Both the position numbers and the translations under genes were made by a program. A stretch of 64,000 nt of DNA, taken from Linum tenue. Lineage: Eukaryota; Streptophyta; Magnoliopsida; Malpighiales; Linaceae. How positions within the stretch are numbered: the first letter of the stretch is position 1; each line of letters starts with the position of its first letter. The notes under the pieces are model-generated. The model was not told the DNA's origin. It did no database searches and saw nothing but the letters and a program-made list of their open reading frames with translations. Shown here in pieces: positions 1 through 11,500 of this stretch. The DNA is taken from contig CAMGYJ010000002.1 in the NCBI GenBank assembly GCA_946122785.1, positions 17,086,492 through 17,150,491 of the forward strand. The letters are read 5' to 3'.

Positions 1-1120
1 CACCTACGTAAATCAAATGTGTATAATTGGGTTGAACATAATTAATAAAATGATTAATATTGTTTTTTTGTGTATACAATCATCTAGAACCAGTTTCACC
101 CAAATAAATTGACACAAATAGAACAAAATTCTGACCCAATTCAAAACCATTAAAACTGGGAATAGATCTATTTGGGTTCAACTCAATACCCATAGGAATC
201 ATGAAAATTGGGTCAAGGAAATAATCAAATAATACTGAATCATTGATTTGTTTAGGGACGTAGGGTTTATAAATTAAGAGCTGAAGTACAAAAGGATCAG
301 ATCAAGCTTAACCCAAAAAAAAAAAAAAAAAAAAAGTATCAGATCAAGGAGCTAGCCTGACTGAGATTGGAGAGATAGGTTTTACAAGTTACAACAAGGC
401 ATCCAAGCCGCTGCTCGCTCGCAATCTCACTTGCGTTTCATCAGGAATATTCCACTGCGGTCTGCGGGTTGCTCGCATCCAGCCCAAATCTCAAGGCAGA
501 ACGTTTGTCTTATTCAATATTTCCCACTTATTTAATTTAAGTCAGTGCCATGGATCGGAGAAGTTAGGTTTAGGATGAACCATCGTGTTAAAAATTAAAC
601 TATGACGAATTTATTTCTTTAGAATGAGATATGGATTCTTAATAGCGCAACATTATATATGCATGCCATCTATATTCTCTAATTCGCGGTCTAACTAGAC
701 AATGTTTTGATTCGAAAATATGTGGTTGGTATGTAAGCAAAAAATTCTAAGAGATTACCGGAGGGAAATTTTTTTTCTAAGAGTCTCTTCCATCACTACT
801 CTACCAAAATTCTCGAGATTTGTTTTTTTTTTTTTGGCTATCATTTCCCTACACCCTCATACATATAAACCCAACATAAATCAGGTAAGTTGATATTTTT
901 TTCCTGTAATCCAGGTGAGTTGATATTGTTAGCTAACGAATATTATAAATAGAATACAACAGTATAGTTCATTTTTAAAAGACCAGGACTGACGCCGTAG
1001 AGTTGTTTATATTATCAGCATCATGCAGCAGGTGAAAATTTGGACTTCCGCTGATGTAAAGTTATTATTTCTGCAAGCAATAACGTAACCTTAACTAATG
1101 CAAGTTATATGTTTGGCGCA
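1..1120. other. Non-coding AT-rich flank
   Basis: I see no gene here. The stretch has a run of about 20 A at 316-334. Bases from about 234 to 510 form the first copy of a local duplication whose second copy lies near 1949-2250. Confidence 0.6.
234..510 (+). repeat. Local duplication, copy 1
   Basis: This block matches 1949-2250 in the same orientation. Shared landmarks in order are a TTTAGGG(A/G) segment, AGATCAAGGAGC, CATCCAAGCCGCTGCTCG, AGGAATATTCCAC and GCGGTCTGCGGG. Copy 1 lacks the long (GA)n tract that sits in the middle of copy 2. No reading frame is conserved between the copies. Confidence 0.75.
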
Positions 1121-1214
1121 TCAATTTTGGGGAAAAATCCCAGACTACACTAGTTATTAAAAAAATTTCTAAAATACAGTACTTATGAAAATATTTTCCA
1201 AAATACAGCAGTTT

Positions 1215-1510
1215 GATCATCACCGTTGTAGACCAAGACAGTGAACATCATCATCGCTGCGAACAAAAACGGTGAAGGGTTGACCGTTTTAGACAAAGGC
1301 GGGGAAACTATCACCGCCTTTGTTTAAAACGGTGAAACCTTCTCCGTTTTTGTCAAAAACGGTGAACCCTTCACCGCTATCGTCCAAAACGGGGATATTT
1401 TACCACATTTTACAACCATGGTAGGTTGAAAGTTAGGTAACACCGACCTAGCATTCACCGTTTTGGTCAAAAGCGGTGATGGTTCACCGCTAATATCAAT
1501 CGCGGTGATT
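1215..1510. repeat. Alternating-orientation ACCGTTTT/AAAACGGTGA repeat
   Basis: About ten degenerate copies of a short motif (TCACCGTTTT and its complement AAAACGGTGA) alternate in orientation with roughly 24-28 bp spacing. The approach, AAATTTCTAAAATACAG at about 1160, resembles the outer part of the MULE-like foldback near 29560. This layout looks like the subterminal region of a DNA transposon. I cannot define the ends or a TSD. Confidence 0.55.
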
Positions 1511-1948
1511 AAGCCCCAAAATTTCCTATAAAAACCCAGCCCTCAGATTTCTCCAGCTGCCTTACAGAACTTTTTTCCTAGTGTATTATGGAATTTTTTC
1601 CTCAATTTTGGCGGTAGTTGAAATATTGCATCAGTAGGGTTGTTCTGCGTAGTGGGTAAGCTCACCTTGATTTCAGAGTATGATGAAGAGGACAAGGAGG
1701 GAAAGTAGGGTTTCTGGGTATTATTCCCCTGCAGTTGGTTCACAGTAAATTAGCCGCAGTGGAGTAGGGTTTTTCTGGGTACTATTCCCAGGCAGACATG
1801 CTCCTCTTTCCCCGGATCTCATCTGTCTCAGTAAGAGAGGCATATATAGCCTGCGGATAGTTAACTTATACATAGAGAAGAGTAGCATTAATTAGCATAA
1901 TTAATTGGTCATTACCCCACGTGTTGCTGAGAGGTGAAGGAAATAATA
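1511..1948. other. Non-coding; 60-bp imperfect tandem duplication
   Basis: No supported gene. A segment beginning GTAGGGTTTCTGGGTA near 1706 is repeated imperfectly near 1765. The short reading frame on the minus strand here has no recognisable domain. Confidence 0.45.
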
Positions 1949-2250
<302 letters not shown>

Positions 2251-3479
2251 CTCAACCTTTTTTTTTAATGAATGATGAGTACGTAGGATTTTATTATGGT
2301 GAGTTGGTGACACAAATTGGTGTATTACATAAAAAATGAGATGAAGACAAAGACAAATTAGATAAGGAGGAGAACATGGTAGAACAAATTAAGTCTCAAC
2401 TATTAATCAAACCCACAACTTATAAATTATAGCATAGAAAATTTGTCCATTCATAATCATAGTAGGTTCCTCACACTACAAAAAAATGGGTCTATGGCAA
2501 GGGTTTTTTCTACCTATAGCAAGGGTTTGAACCCCTGCTACGATTTGTAGCAAGGGTTTCGCCAACCCCTGCATGAACCCTCGCCAATGCTGCCCCTGCT
2601 AGGTGTAGCAAGGGTTTTGAGCAACCCACGGTGGAAGTCCTGTCCAAGGGTTGTAGCAGGGGTTTGAAACCCCTGCTACATGTATCAGGGGTTAAAACCC
2701 TTGCTACACATCAGTGTAAAATTCAGTAATGAGATGTTTGTAGTAGGGGTTAAAACCCTTGCTTTGTTCGTCACTAATCAATTTGCAACCAACTAAAAAC
2801 TGTCACTAAAAGGTACAAATAAATGGTCGCTAAAGAGAACCACGCAGATTGTGACTATTACTTGGTTGCAATTGCACTGGTTACTATTGATAAATCCAGA
2901 ACCAAGCATTTTTCTTGCTAATTTGACTATAAATATCATTCTTGATAGCCAAATCATACAATACACCATACCCATCAATATTTCATGATTCATTCCATGA
3001 TTTATGATAAAAAAATAATATTGTTTACATGGTAAAATGCTAATAACTATAGATATTCTAACATAATCCAAAGGAACATAGTTTACTACTCATAATATTA
3101 TAAGTACTCAAAACTACCTAATGATCTAGTCACTATCCAACATCCTTGAAAGCCAAAGAAGAATACCCCTTTGAAATATCGTACGAACACCTCTCCTTGG
3201 TAGCACATTGCTTGCCAAAATTTGATCAAGTATGGTATCCAGAGAGTTGAGAGCATCTTTCATTTTGTCACTACTACAGCCAACATAAGGAAGTTGGTAA
3301 GTCCCATGTATAGCCACCTCGATTGTTACCTAAGGTGTCGCAAGCAGCACATCAAACACAAAAGTTCAATGAAAAAATGCAAGACATCCATAAGAAAAAG
3401 AGCAAAGTTTCATAACAACAATATCTCACTCCTATGGAGGTGAGAGGAAGCTCACCAGAATGTAATCCTTGTTTTGTTT

Positions 3480-3620
3480 GGGACCCAACTTGGGCACTAG
3501 TTGGCCATTCTAGAGTTTGGCGGGTTGGATCTCCAGCTTCTTTATTTCCTTGCTCGTCAAATCTCCCAGATGCCGCTTGAGCCAAAGATTGGGCATCCCA
3601 CATCTCACCAGCACCAATCA
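3480..3620 (-). other. Unidentified exon-like open stretch inside the CACTA
   Basis: A minus-strand frame beginning LIGAGEMWDAQSLAQ and ending near SGELPLTS has coding-like composition. It may be another captured exon. A second such stretch lies at about 3126-3310. I do not recognise either, and I cannot tell whether they came from the same donor as the AP2 exons. Confidence 0.3.
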
Positions 3621-4000
3621 ACAGAATGTGTCTAGATCGAATTGAGCACTAAAAGTATTAAAATCAAATAATAACCTACTGTACAGTTACTTAACGTATA
3701 AAACTCAGTTACTTGATAGATTTTACTAGTATTAAAAGTATATTTCAGTATATACCCAATAGCAAGCAGGATTATCTTCCATTACTCTGACCAGCAACAC
3801 AACAGCTATAAAGGGTTGACTGCCATTCTAGAATCCCTGAGAAAGAAGCAGAGGAAAATGGATACAACCTAAATGAGAAAATGCTGAGAAAACCAAGTAC
3901 CAGCTGCTGAGTACACAACTAGGATAGTCAAAAGAGTTTGAAACATTCTCAAAAGTAACAATATCCTCCCCTATCTCTCTAGCTAGCTGTATGTACCTGT

Positions 4001-4348
4001 TTGAGGTCAGCCTCCACCCTATGAACTTGATCGCCACTTTATCATATGCACTGCAGCAAACAACAAATAAAACCCCCTGTTGATGCTTTCATCTACTCGG
4101 TGATCAGATGTTATATATGAAGAAGAATGTTCCAAGGTTTGCCAAGAAAGTGACCACCCTATGCTAGAGAAATAAAATTGAAAAGGAGAGGAAGAGAAGA
4201 ATCTCACCGAGCAGCTGCATGTGTTGTGTCAAATCCCCCTACATAATAACACCCACTTTCATCAGTAAGAACTAAACACCATTCCTCTTCCAGATTTAAC
4301 TATACAGCTTTAAAGAACTTATCCATGTAGACTTGCTTCCCGCAATCC
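4001..4348 (-). pseudogene. Captured APETALA2-type AP2-domain gene fragment
   Basis: Three consecutive exons of an AP2 domain are readable on the minus strand. 4348-4323 (26 nt) encodes DCGKQVYM. 4238-4208 (31 nt) encodes GFDTTHAAAR. The exon beginning at 4050 encodes AYDKVAIKF. In APETALA2/TOE genes these three blocks are adjacent in the first AP2 repeat and are split by introns at these same points; the micro-exon sizes match that family. Acceptors are CACAG, TATGTAG and GCTGCAG, and one donor is GTGAG. The 26-nt exon's donor reads AT instead of GT. A one-base loss after the lysine-phenylalanine in the last exon shifts the frame, so the usual glycine-valine-glutamate-alanine-aspartate run is lost. 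Introns are kept, so this is a copy of genomic DNA, not of mRNA. It lies inside the CACTA element. It is unlikely to make a working AP2 factor. Confidence 0.85.
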
Positions 4349-6495
4349 CTGTGCTGAAGTTAATTTCAGCCTCAACCTCTCTGAAATTAGGAAGAGGATT
4401 CATTCTGGTCAATTAACTCAATAGCAAGCCTCAAGTCTGATTCAATAATAACACAGTGGTGACCACTAATTAAATCTGAGTTATATGTACCTATGTATTG
4501 AAGGAAGCCAGACGGTGAAAAATCTAGAGATAGTTTAGGATTATCCCAGACTGTGCCCGGTAAAAAAATCCATCATTGTTCGAGGGCATTGAATTGAGTG
4601 GTCCCTGAAAATTAGACAGCAAAACCCCAGCTCTCAGGACCATCAATATCATCGGGGAACTCTTCAACACGTTAAGAATCAGCTATCAAGTATGATATAC
4701 CAGTGTCTGCATGCTTGGCTGTTGCCAAAATAACTATCAGGAGGTGGATCCATCAAGTTTAGATGTACCTACAAAAATATTTACTTAAAATGTTACTCAT
4801 TATGATACGAGCAAATCATAGTACTTGGAATGATACCAGAATGCCAAGCAATGCTACTTGTTGAGCAACCAAATAACCATCAAGTACAACCCAATCTAAA
4901 TTGGAACTTCCCAATTCAATGGAAAATGTAACCCAGATTTGATTGCTGAAAAAGTTTGAAGAGCTTCCCAATTCCCATCAGAACTATAGGGGGAAAGCAT
5001 AATATATTATATCAGCTAATTAATATACCTCGAAAACATATTTAACGGCAAAAATAGAGAGGATATGCAACTTTTCACCTTTATTATTGGAGGAGTCTGG
5101 TTCCAATTGTAGCAAAGAGTGGCCTAACCAATCCTGCGAACAAAGCCCAACTCTTATCAGATCAAATAGCATGCAAGTCGGTAATGCTCTGTTTTGTAAC
5201 CCAAGGAAAATCTTATGCAAGCAGCTCAATCTCCATATCTAAGCTTTACACAAAAAGCACATGCACAACATTTTACTTCGATAACACATAGCTCAGCTCT
5301 TATAGTGTTGGTCCAAAGCACAAATAAGTGATTAGATTGTTAGGGCAGTGCTGTTTGGTGTTCAGACAAGAGAATGATCAAGGTAGCGATGGTATAAGGG
5401 TGAATCAGCTAAGCTAGAATGATCAACGTGCACTGGTGAACTTTGTTAGGGCTGTGCTGCTAACTTTAAGTTCATACAGCAATGGACAAATTCAACTATG
5501 GCTCTCTGTATACCAAAGTTTTAAAGCTGCGTGCTTATAAATGGGACTCAAATGACATTCATTGAAAAGTAGCAGTTAGTTGACAAAGAAGAAAAGACCC
5601 AAAAATTGACATCCCCATGAATGAAGCGAATGTGAAGGTTTGCCCATCAAACCAACGAAAGACCACAAGGAAGAACCAATAAAAGATGACAGTCTCCTAA
5701 TGCAGGTAATGATAGATTAATCTACAAAGTTCCAAGTTCCAACTAGATAAACAACTTGTGCATATACAGATTTCTATTGGAAAATATTTAGCTCTGTAAA
5801 GAATGATTCAGCCAGAATAAGGACAACAAAGGTCATCATTTGAAACCAACATCCCTTTCCCCTGAAGATTGAATGTCCTATTCACAACAAAACCCTAAAA
5901 CATGACTAAATGACAAGAGATATAGAAGCTAATGAGAGCGCGCAAAAAGATAAGAATAGAAAGCTACTGATCGTCGGAGAAGAGCGCATGCGAGAGAGAT
6001 AACCTTATCAGCCAGAACGAAAGAGATCGAAAAATCGCATCGAAACGAGAGAGAGACGGGAGAATCGCGTCGGAACAAGAAAGTGCGATCGGAGAACCGC
6101 GCCGAAGTGATTTCTCGAGAAAATCCTCCAGATCGAGATCGCGAGAGAGAGCGATCGTAGAATCACGCCGAGTGATTGCGAAAAACCCACCGGATCGAGA
6201 GAGAGATCAGAAAATCTTATGAAATGATTTTGAATTCGTTTACCCTGTCTTACTGATTTAGAAAAAAGAGAATGAAATTGAGCTGGAAAGAACGAAACCA
6301 AAAAGGGGGTTTCTGGACTGGGAAACGAAACTGTGGGGTCTCTGGATTGTGTATTAACTAATTATATTATGTCTATAACAGGGGTTCATGAACCCTTGCA
6401 ACAAACCGGTGCAAGAGTAAGTTTCAAAAAAGCTAGAAAGGGTTTACTAAACCCTTGGTATAGAACCCTCAGTATAAGTCTGTTTTTTAGTAGTG

Positions 6496-7887
6496 TCAAG
6501 GTAAGCTGGAAAGCGAGATCTGATGAAGACCCATATAGATATAGATATAGCATTGGGTAGAAAGGCTATCGTAAGTCTTGTGGGATGGCTTTTACCTTTT
6601 AGTGGACAAAGTTACGTTACAGCTGCAAATGTCATGTACGTGGTAATTCGATCAGTAGAAAGGATTGTAAAGCACTGGTAGAAATTAAAGATCACAAAGA
6701 GAATTCAGGACTGGAAAGACAAGCTAATGATCACCTATGCAGGCAAGTTCCAGTTGGTTATCTCTGTACTAGCAAGCATTACACTGGGTACGTATTTTTA
6801 AGTTACCAGGCACAATATATAGTAAAAAGAAAGTTGAAAGGTTGTACGTGCTCAGAGTTCTTATACTCCTTGAGCTTTGAGAAGAAAAATCAAAGGTTTC
6901 TGGGGAGAGGTTAGCATTGCCTAAAGAAAAAGGGGGCTAGCTAGGGTTCTAAGAGTTGGAATACTGTTTGTGTACGTAATCAGACACATACATAACGGCT
7001 AGCTTAATTAGCATCATTGCTTGAGTTAAGGAATACATACGGATGAGAAGAAATGTTTCCTTTTGTGATCAGGTGAGTATCCCAGGATCTTGGGCTTAAG
7101 AATAAAATCCTCTAAATCAGGGCTCTGTTGAGGGTACTTCATATGCTGGGGACAAGTAGCTAGTAATCAGTGAGGAAAGTGTGGGAGCACCCTAAGGCCA
7201 CGAAGTAATAAAGTTCAATGTTGCATGTCTTGGCTATTGCATAGAATACAGACCTAGGAGAAGATCACTCCTAGCTACTTGCCCTCAGTATTCATCTTTT
7301 CCAGAATCCCGCGATCGCCACTATTTCATATATATGTGCCTACACGCAGCAGTTATTTGATCATGATTCCTTTGAAATCGTAAAGGAATTCAGGTTTCCA
7401 CTCTAATTGATCATTATGCCGAGTAGTAACGACTTTAATTAGAGTGTTGGACTTTAGTGATAGCAGCTACATACATTTGTGGAAAAGAATTTGCCAGGAT
7501 AGTATTTGGAAACCAACAGTCACTCCAAAATGATATGATACAAACTAATACACCGTAATTTAATTTTTTAGCTAAGAGAAGGGAATGGATGGAACTTTGT
7601 TTCATTAATTAAGTTTGCGGAAACCCTAGTGGGTACTTACATAAGAAGAAAGCAATAAAACAGTACTAACGAACTAAATAACAACGAGAGTTAGGGATCT
7701 CCTTGGTTGATCGGTGAAGAGGGTTAGGTTCCCTACCTATAAATCACAATCCTTAACCTAACGGTTAAGAGAGCTAGTTCTCCTAGCTTATATTTGTTGA
7801 TTTTCTTTCATTGATCGACTAAGAGAGTTTGTCTCTAGCTAGTTGCACCCACCTCACGGTGTATGAACACGTCCTTCACACTAGAGC
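6496..7887. other. Intergenic, no gene seen
   Basis: AT-rich sequence with no supported reading frame between the CACTA element and LINE-A. Nothing was identified apart from the LINE-A target-site copy at its right edge. Confidence 0.5.
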
Positions 7888-7904
7888 TTTGTTTGTCGCT
7901 TCTT
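7888..7904. repeat. LINE-A target-site duplication, 3' copy
   Basis: The 17-bp word TTTGTTTGTCGCTTCTT occurs here and again at 14477-14493, exactly bracketing LINE-A. Confidence 0.95.
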
Positions 7905-8084
7905 TTTGATAATGGTGAAAGAATATATTAAGAAGACGAAAAAGAGTTACACTCGAGAAAAGCAGCTAAAGCTCAAGAGAATTGAACCAAGCTGCGAACA
8001 AGAACAAAACCGAAAAATAGCAGCGAACAGCCACAAAGACAAAAAACTGGCTAGATGGGCCAAACCATCCCTGCCAGACAAAAC

Positions 8085-8550
8085 AAAGGAAGGGAAGCAG
8101 CACAGCAGAACATCAGCAACAAAACGCCAAAAGACTCTGCCTCCAGCCTCTGAGACAAACATGCCAAACGCCGTTGCCCAAACCAGCAAGATCGAAAGAG
8201 CATAGCGGCAGCAATCTGAACAAAACGACCAGCAACAACTCCAAGTCCGGCCTCGCCGCCACAGATCAACCAGTCTAACTCTCCTGCAGCCAATTCAGTC
8301 CCTGAGTTTTAATAATGTGACCAAGGGACAGCAGCACAGCAGAACAGCAGCAACGCCTGGCTCCAGCCTCTGAATCTATCCTGCCATACGCCGTTGACCA
8401 TTCCAGCAAGTTCGAAGGAGTAAAGCGGCAAAAACCAGAACCAACCGACCTGCAACAACTCAAAGTCCGGCCTCGTTGCCAAAGATCAGCCGATCAATAA
8501 ACTCTCCTGTAACCAGGTCAACCCCTGAGTTTTATCAATGTGACCATGGG
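8085..8550 (-). repeat. Tandem duplication of the LINE-A ORF2 end and 3' UTR
   Basis: Two to three imperfect units with a period of about 223-234 bp. The word GCAGCACAGCAGAACA occurs at 8097 and 8331, and TGAGTTTTA(A/T) at 8303 and 8526. The inner unit contains the real ORF2 C-terminus (KTQGLTWLQES). The outer unit encodes the relic KTQGLNWLQES followed by decay. Confidence 0.85.
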
Positions 8551-11500
8551 ACACCAGCCATTCCATCGCGTTCCTCGCTGCTCTTCTAGCCACCCCGATA
8601 GCAGTCGACTTCTTCTCTTCGAACACACGTTGATTCCTTTCCAACCACACAAACCACCAAACTGCATGTAGGATACAGTAAGTAAACCAATCCCCTACGT
8701 TTCCCGGCTTGGAATGAGGGCTGTGCTTGATTATGAGTTTCACCTCCCTGTCTTGGTAGGACAACACCAATCTACCCCTGTTGATAATTCTCCATACTTC
8801 CTTCACGAACTCACACTCCACCAATAAGTGATTAATGTTCTCTTCATTTTTACAACAGAGACAACATCTATTTGCCATCGACCACCCTCTCTTCTTCAAG
8901 CTGTCAACAGTGATTAATTTGTTATGATAAACCAACCACATAAAAAAGCACACTTTACTAGGAATCAGTTTCTTCCAGATTTGTTTCGATGGAAAATCAA
9001 TCACTCCTGGCAACGTTTCCTGCACAAGCATCCTGTACAACGAGCTCACCGAGAACTTGCTGTTGGGATCAGGATTCCAAACTATTCTGCAAGGACTAAG
9101 AGCATTATTGTTCATGGGGATATTATTAAGAAAATTCAACAATTCTACCCTTTCCCTTTCAGCACCCCCCCTCAGATTATATTTAAGATTGAAAGACCAA
9201 CTCACCAACTCACCATTGAGGGATGCTACATCGGAGAGTCTTGCTTCGGAGTCGACAACGGCAGCAGCAACGCGGGGGAATGCAGAAGACAGCACCATCC
9301 CCTGATTCCAAACGTCGTGCCAAAAGGAGATCATAGTTCCATTTCCCGGGTCTATACTTGCGAACTTCCAAAATAGTTCATGTTCTTTAGTTATGTTTGC
9401 CCACACCGATTGTGAAAAACCCCTTCTAACCTTTTCCGTTTGCCAAACCGATGAGGGATTGTGATACTTGATATCTATAAGCTTACGCCACCAACTATCT
9501 CTCTCCGTGGCAAACCGCCACAGCCACTTGGACAACATTGCATCATTGAAAGCTTTCAAGTCATGGATCCCCAGCCCACCCTTGCTTTTCTCGGTTTTGC
9601 AGAGTTTCCATTCCACGAGGGCCTTCTTATTGATGTCGCGCCCACCATTCCATAAGAACCTCCTTTGGGTTCTTTCCAAATCCTGAATAACCGAAACAGG
9701 AGCCTTGAATAGGGAAAACATGTACGTCGGCATGCTCCCCAGAACCGCAGTGCACAAGACGAGCCTAGCTCCATAAGATAAATGTCTGCTCCCCCAGCCG
9801 TTAAGTTTATTCTTCATTTTGTCAATCATGGGGTCCCAAATTACCGGATCGTTCGGTTTGGCTCCAAGGGGGAAGCCGAGGTACTTCGCCGGATCACGGC
9901 TCCATTTGCACCCAAAAATGGCAGCGTAGAAACTAGGATCAGCCACGTCGCCGACAGTATACATCACCGACTTGTCAAGATTAACCCTTAAACCGGTCAC
10001 GGACTGAAAACACACTATAGTAGCCAGAATATTCAGAACCTGATCGTGATTGGCGTCGCAAAATATCACAGTGTCGTCAGCGAACAGGAGGTGGGTAACT
10101 TCGCCGTTTTTTGAGTCTTCGTTCATATAAAATCCTTCAAATTTACCAGCCTCTCTTACTGCTTTCAGCATCATTGACAAGACATCCATAACTAGAACGA
10201 ATAAGCCCGGTGAGAGGGGATCGCCCTGACGAAGACCTTTAGAAGCTCTGAAATACCCTTTCGCCTCGCCGTTAACCAAAACAGAAATCATAGAAGAGCA
10301 CATGGATCCCTTTACCCAACTCTTCCATTTCTCCGAAAAACCCAGACCAGAAAGAATCTTGAATAAACATTCCCAGTTCACATTGTCGAAGGCCTTCTCA
10401 ATATCAAGCTTAAATATGAGGCCAGCCTTCCTGCTCTTCTTTCTGCTATCAACCAGCTCATTAGCGATAAGACCCGCCTCCGTAATCTGCCTCCCCTTGA
10501 CTGATGAGAGTTGCTGTTGGGAGATAAGATTCGGCAGAACTAAGCTGAATCTTTTCGAGAGAACCTTGCTGATCAACTTATTAATGCTCCCGATCAAGTT
10601 TATAGGCCTTAGGTCTTTTATATCCTCGATGGTATCTTTCTTAGGAGCTAAACAAACGAAAGAATGTGTGACGCAATCAGGCAAGAATCCAGATGTGTGA
10701 AATTCTTGGAACGCCTTCAGAATATCTCCTTTTATCCATTGCCAACATTTCTTATAGAACTCCAACGTAAAACCATCTGGACCGGGAGCTTTACTTCCAT
10801 CCATATCACGTAATCCCAACCAGATTTCCTGTTCAGTGAACGGACTATCGAGCATACACCTCTCTGTATTGGACAGGCACTGGATCATAATCTGATTTGG
10901 GAATGGACGATGGGTAATGCTTTCTTGAAATAGATTTTGATAGAAACTAACCATACCTTCCTCAATCTCTTCCTTCTTGTCCAACATTCGCCCACTGATA
11001 CTGATTCTATCAATGAAATTAACCCTTCTCCTATAGTTGGCCATTTTATGAAAGTAGCCACTGTTTCTTTCACCCAACTTAATCCACACTTCCCTGGATT
11101 TTTGGCGCCAACAGATTTCTTGGAGTAATAGACTCCTACTGAGTTCTAGAGCCAACCCGGTTCTTCTCTCTTTCTCATCGGATGATAGAATGCGCTCTTC
11201 TTCGCTAGTATCAATTCCCATAATCTCAGCACCCAGCTCTTCCACTCTCTTATCGATATTCCCAAATACTTCTTTATTCCAGACCTTGGCTTTGGTTTTA
11301 ATAAACAATAGCCTCCTAGCGAGAAGAAAGACATCTCCCGACCCCTGCATCCTTTCAGCCGTCCAATTACTCAATTCCAGGAAGAAACGAGGATCTTCTA
11401 ACCACATATTTTGAAATCGCCAGGGCCTCTTGATTTTCTTATCCTCACCCCATCTCAACAGAAGCAAATTATGGTCAGATTCGACTCTATTCAAAGCAGT

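Larger units (their letters stand above)
2474..6495. mobile_element. Non-autonomous CACTA (En/Spm) transposon with captured gene pieces
   Basis: The left end is CACTACAAAAAAA. The right end is TTTTTTAGTAGTG, whose complement is CACTACTAAAAAA, so the terminal inverted repeats (TIRs) match over 13 bp with one mismatch. Both ends are flanked by TCA (2471-2473 and 6496-6498), the 3-bp TSD expected of CACTA elements. Dense subterminal arrays of AGCAAGGGTTT and AACCCCTGCTA in both orientations occupy 2490-2770, with a weaker array at 6370-6480. No TNPD-type transposase frame is visible in the roughly 4.0 kb, so the element would need a transposase supplied in trans. The interior carries exons of an AP2-domain gene and other exon-like pieces I cannot identify. 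Confidence 0.93.

Noticed and set aside
4380..4700. Further AP2 gene exons upstream of the captured pieces
   Set aside because: Minus-strand frames here have stops and I could not match them to known AP2 N-terminal motifs.
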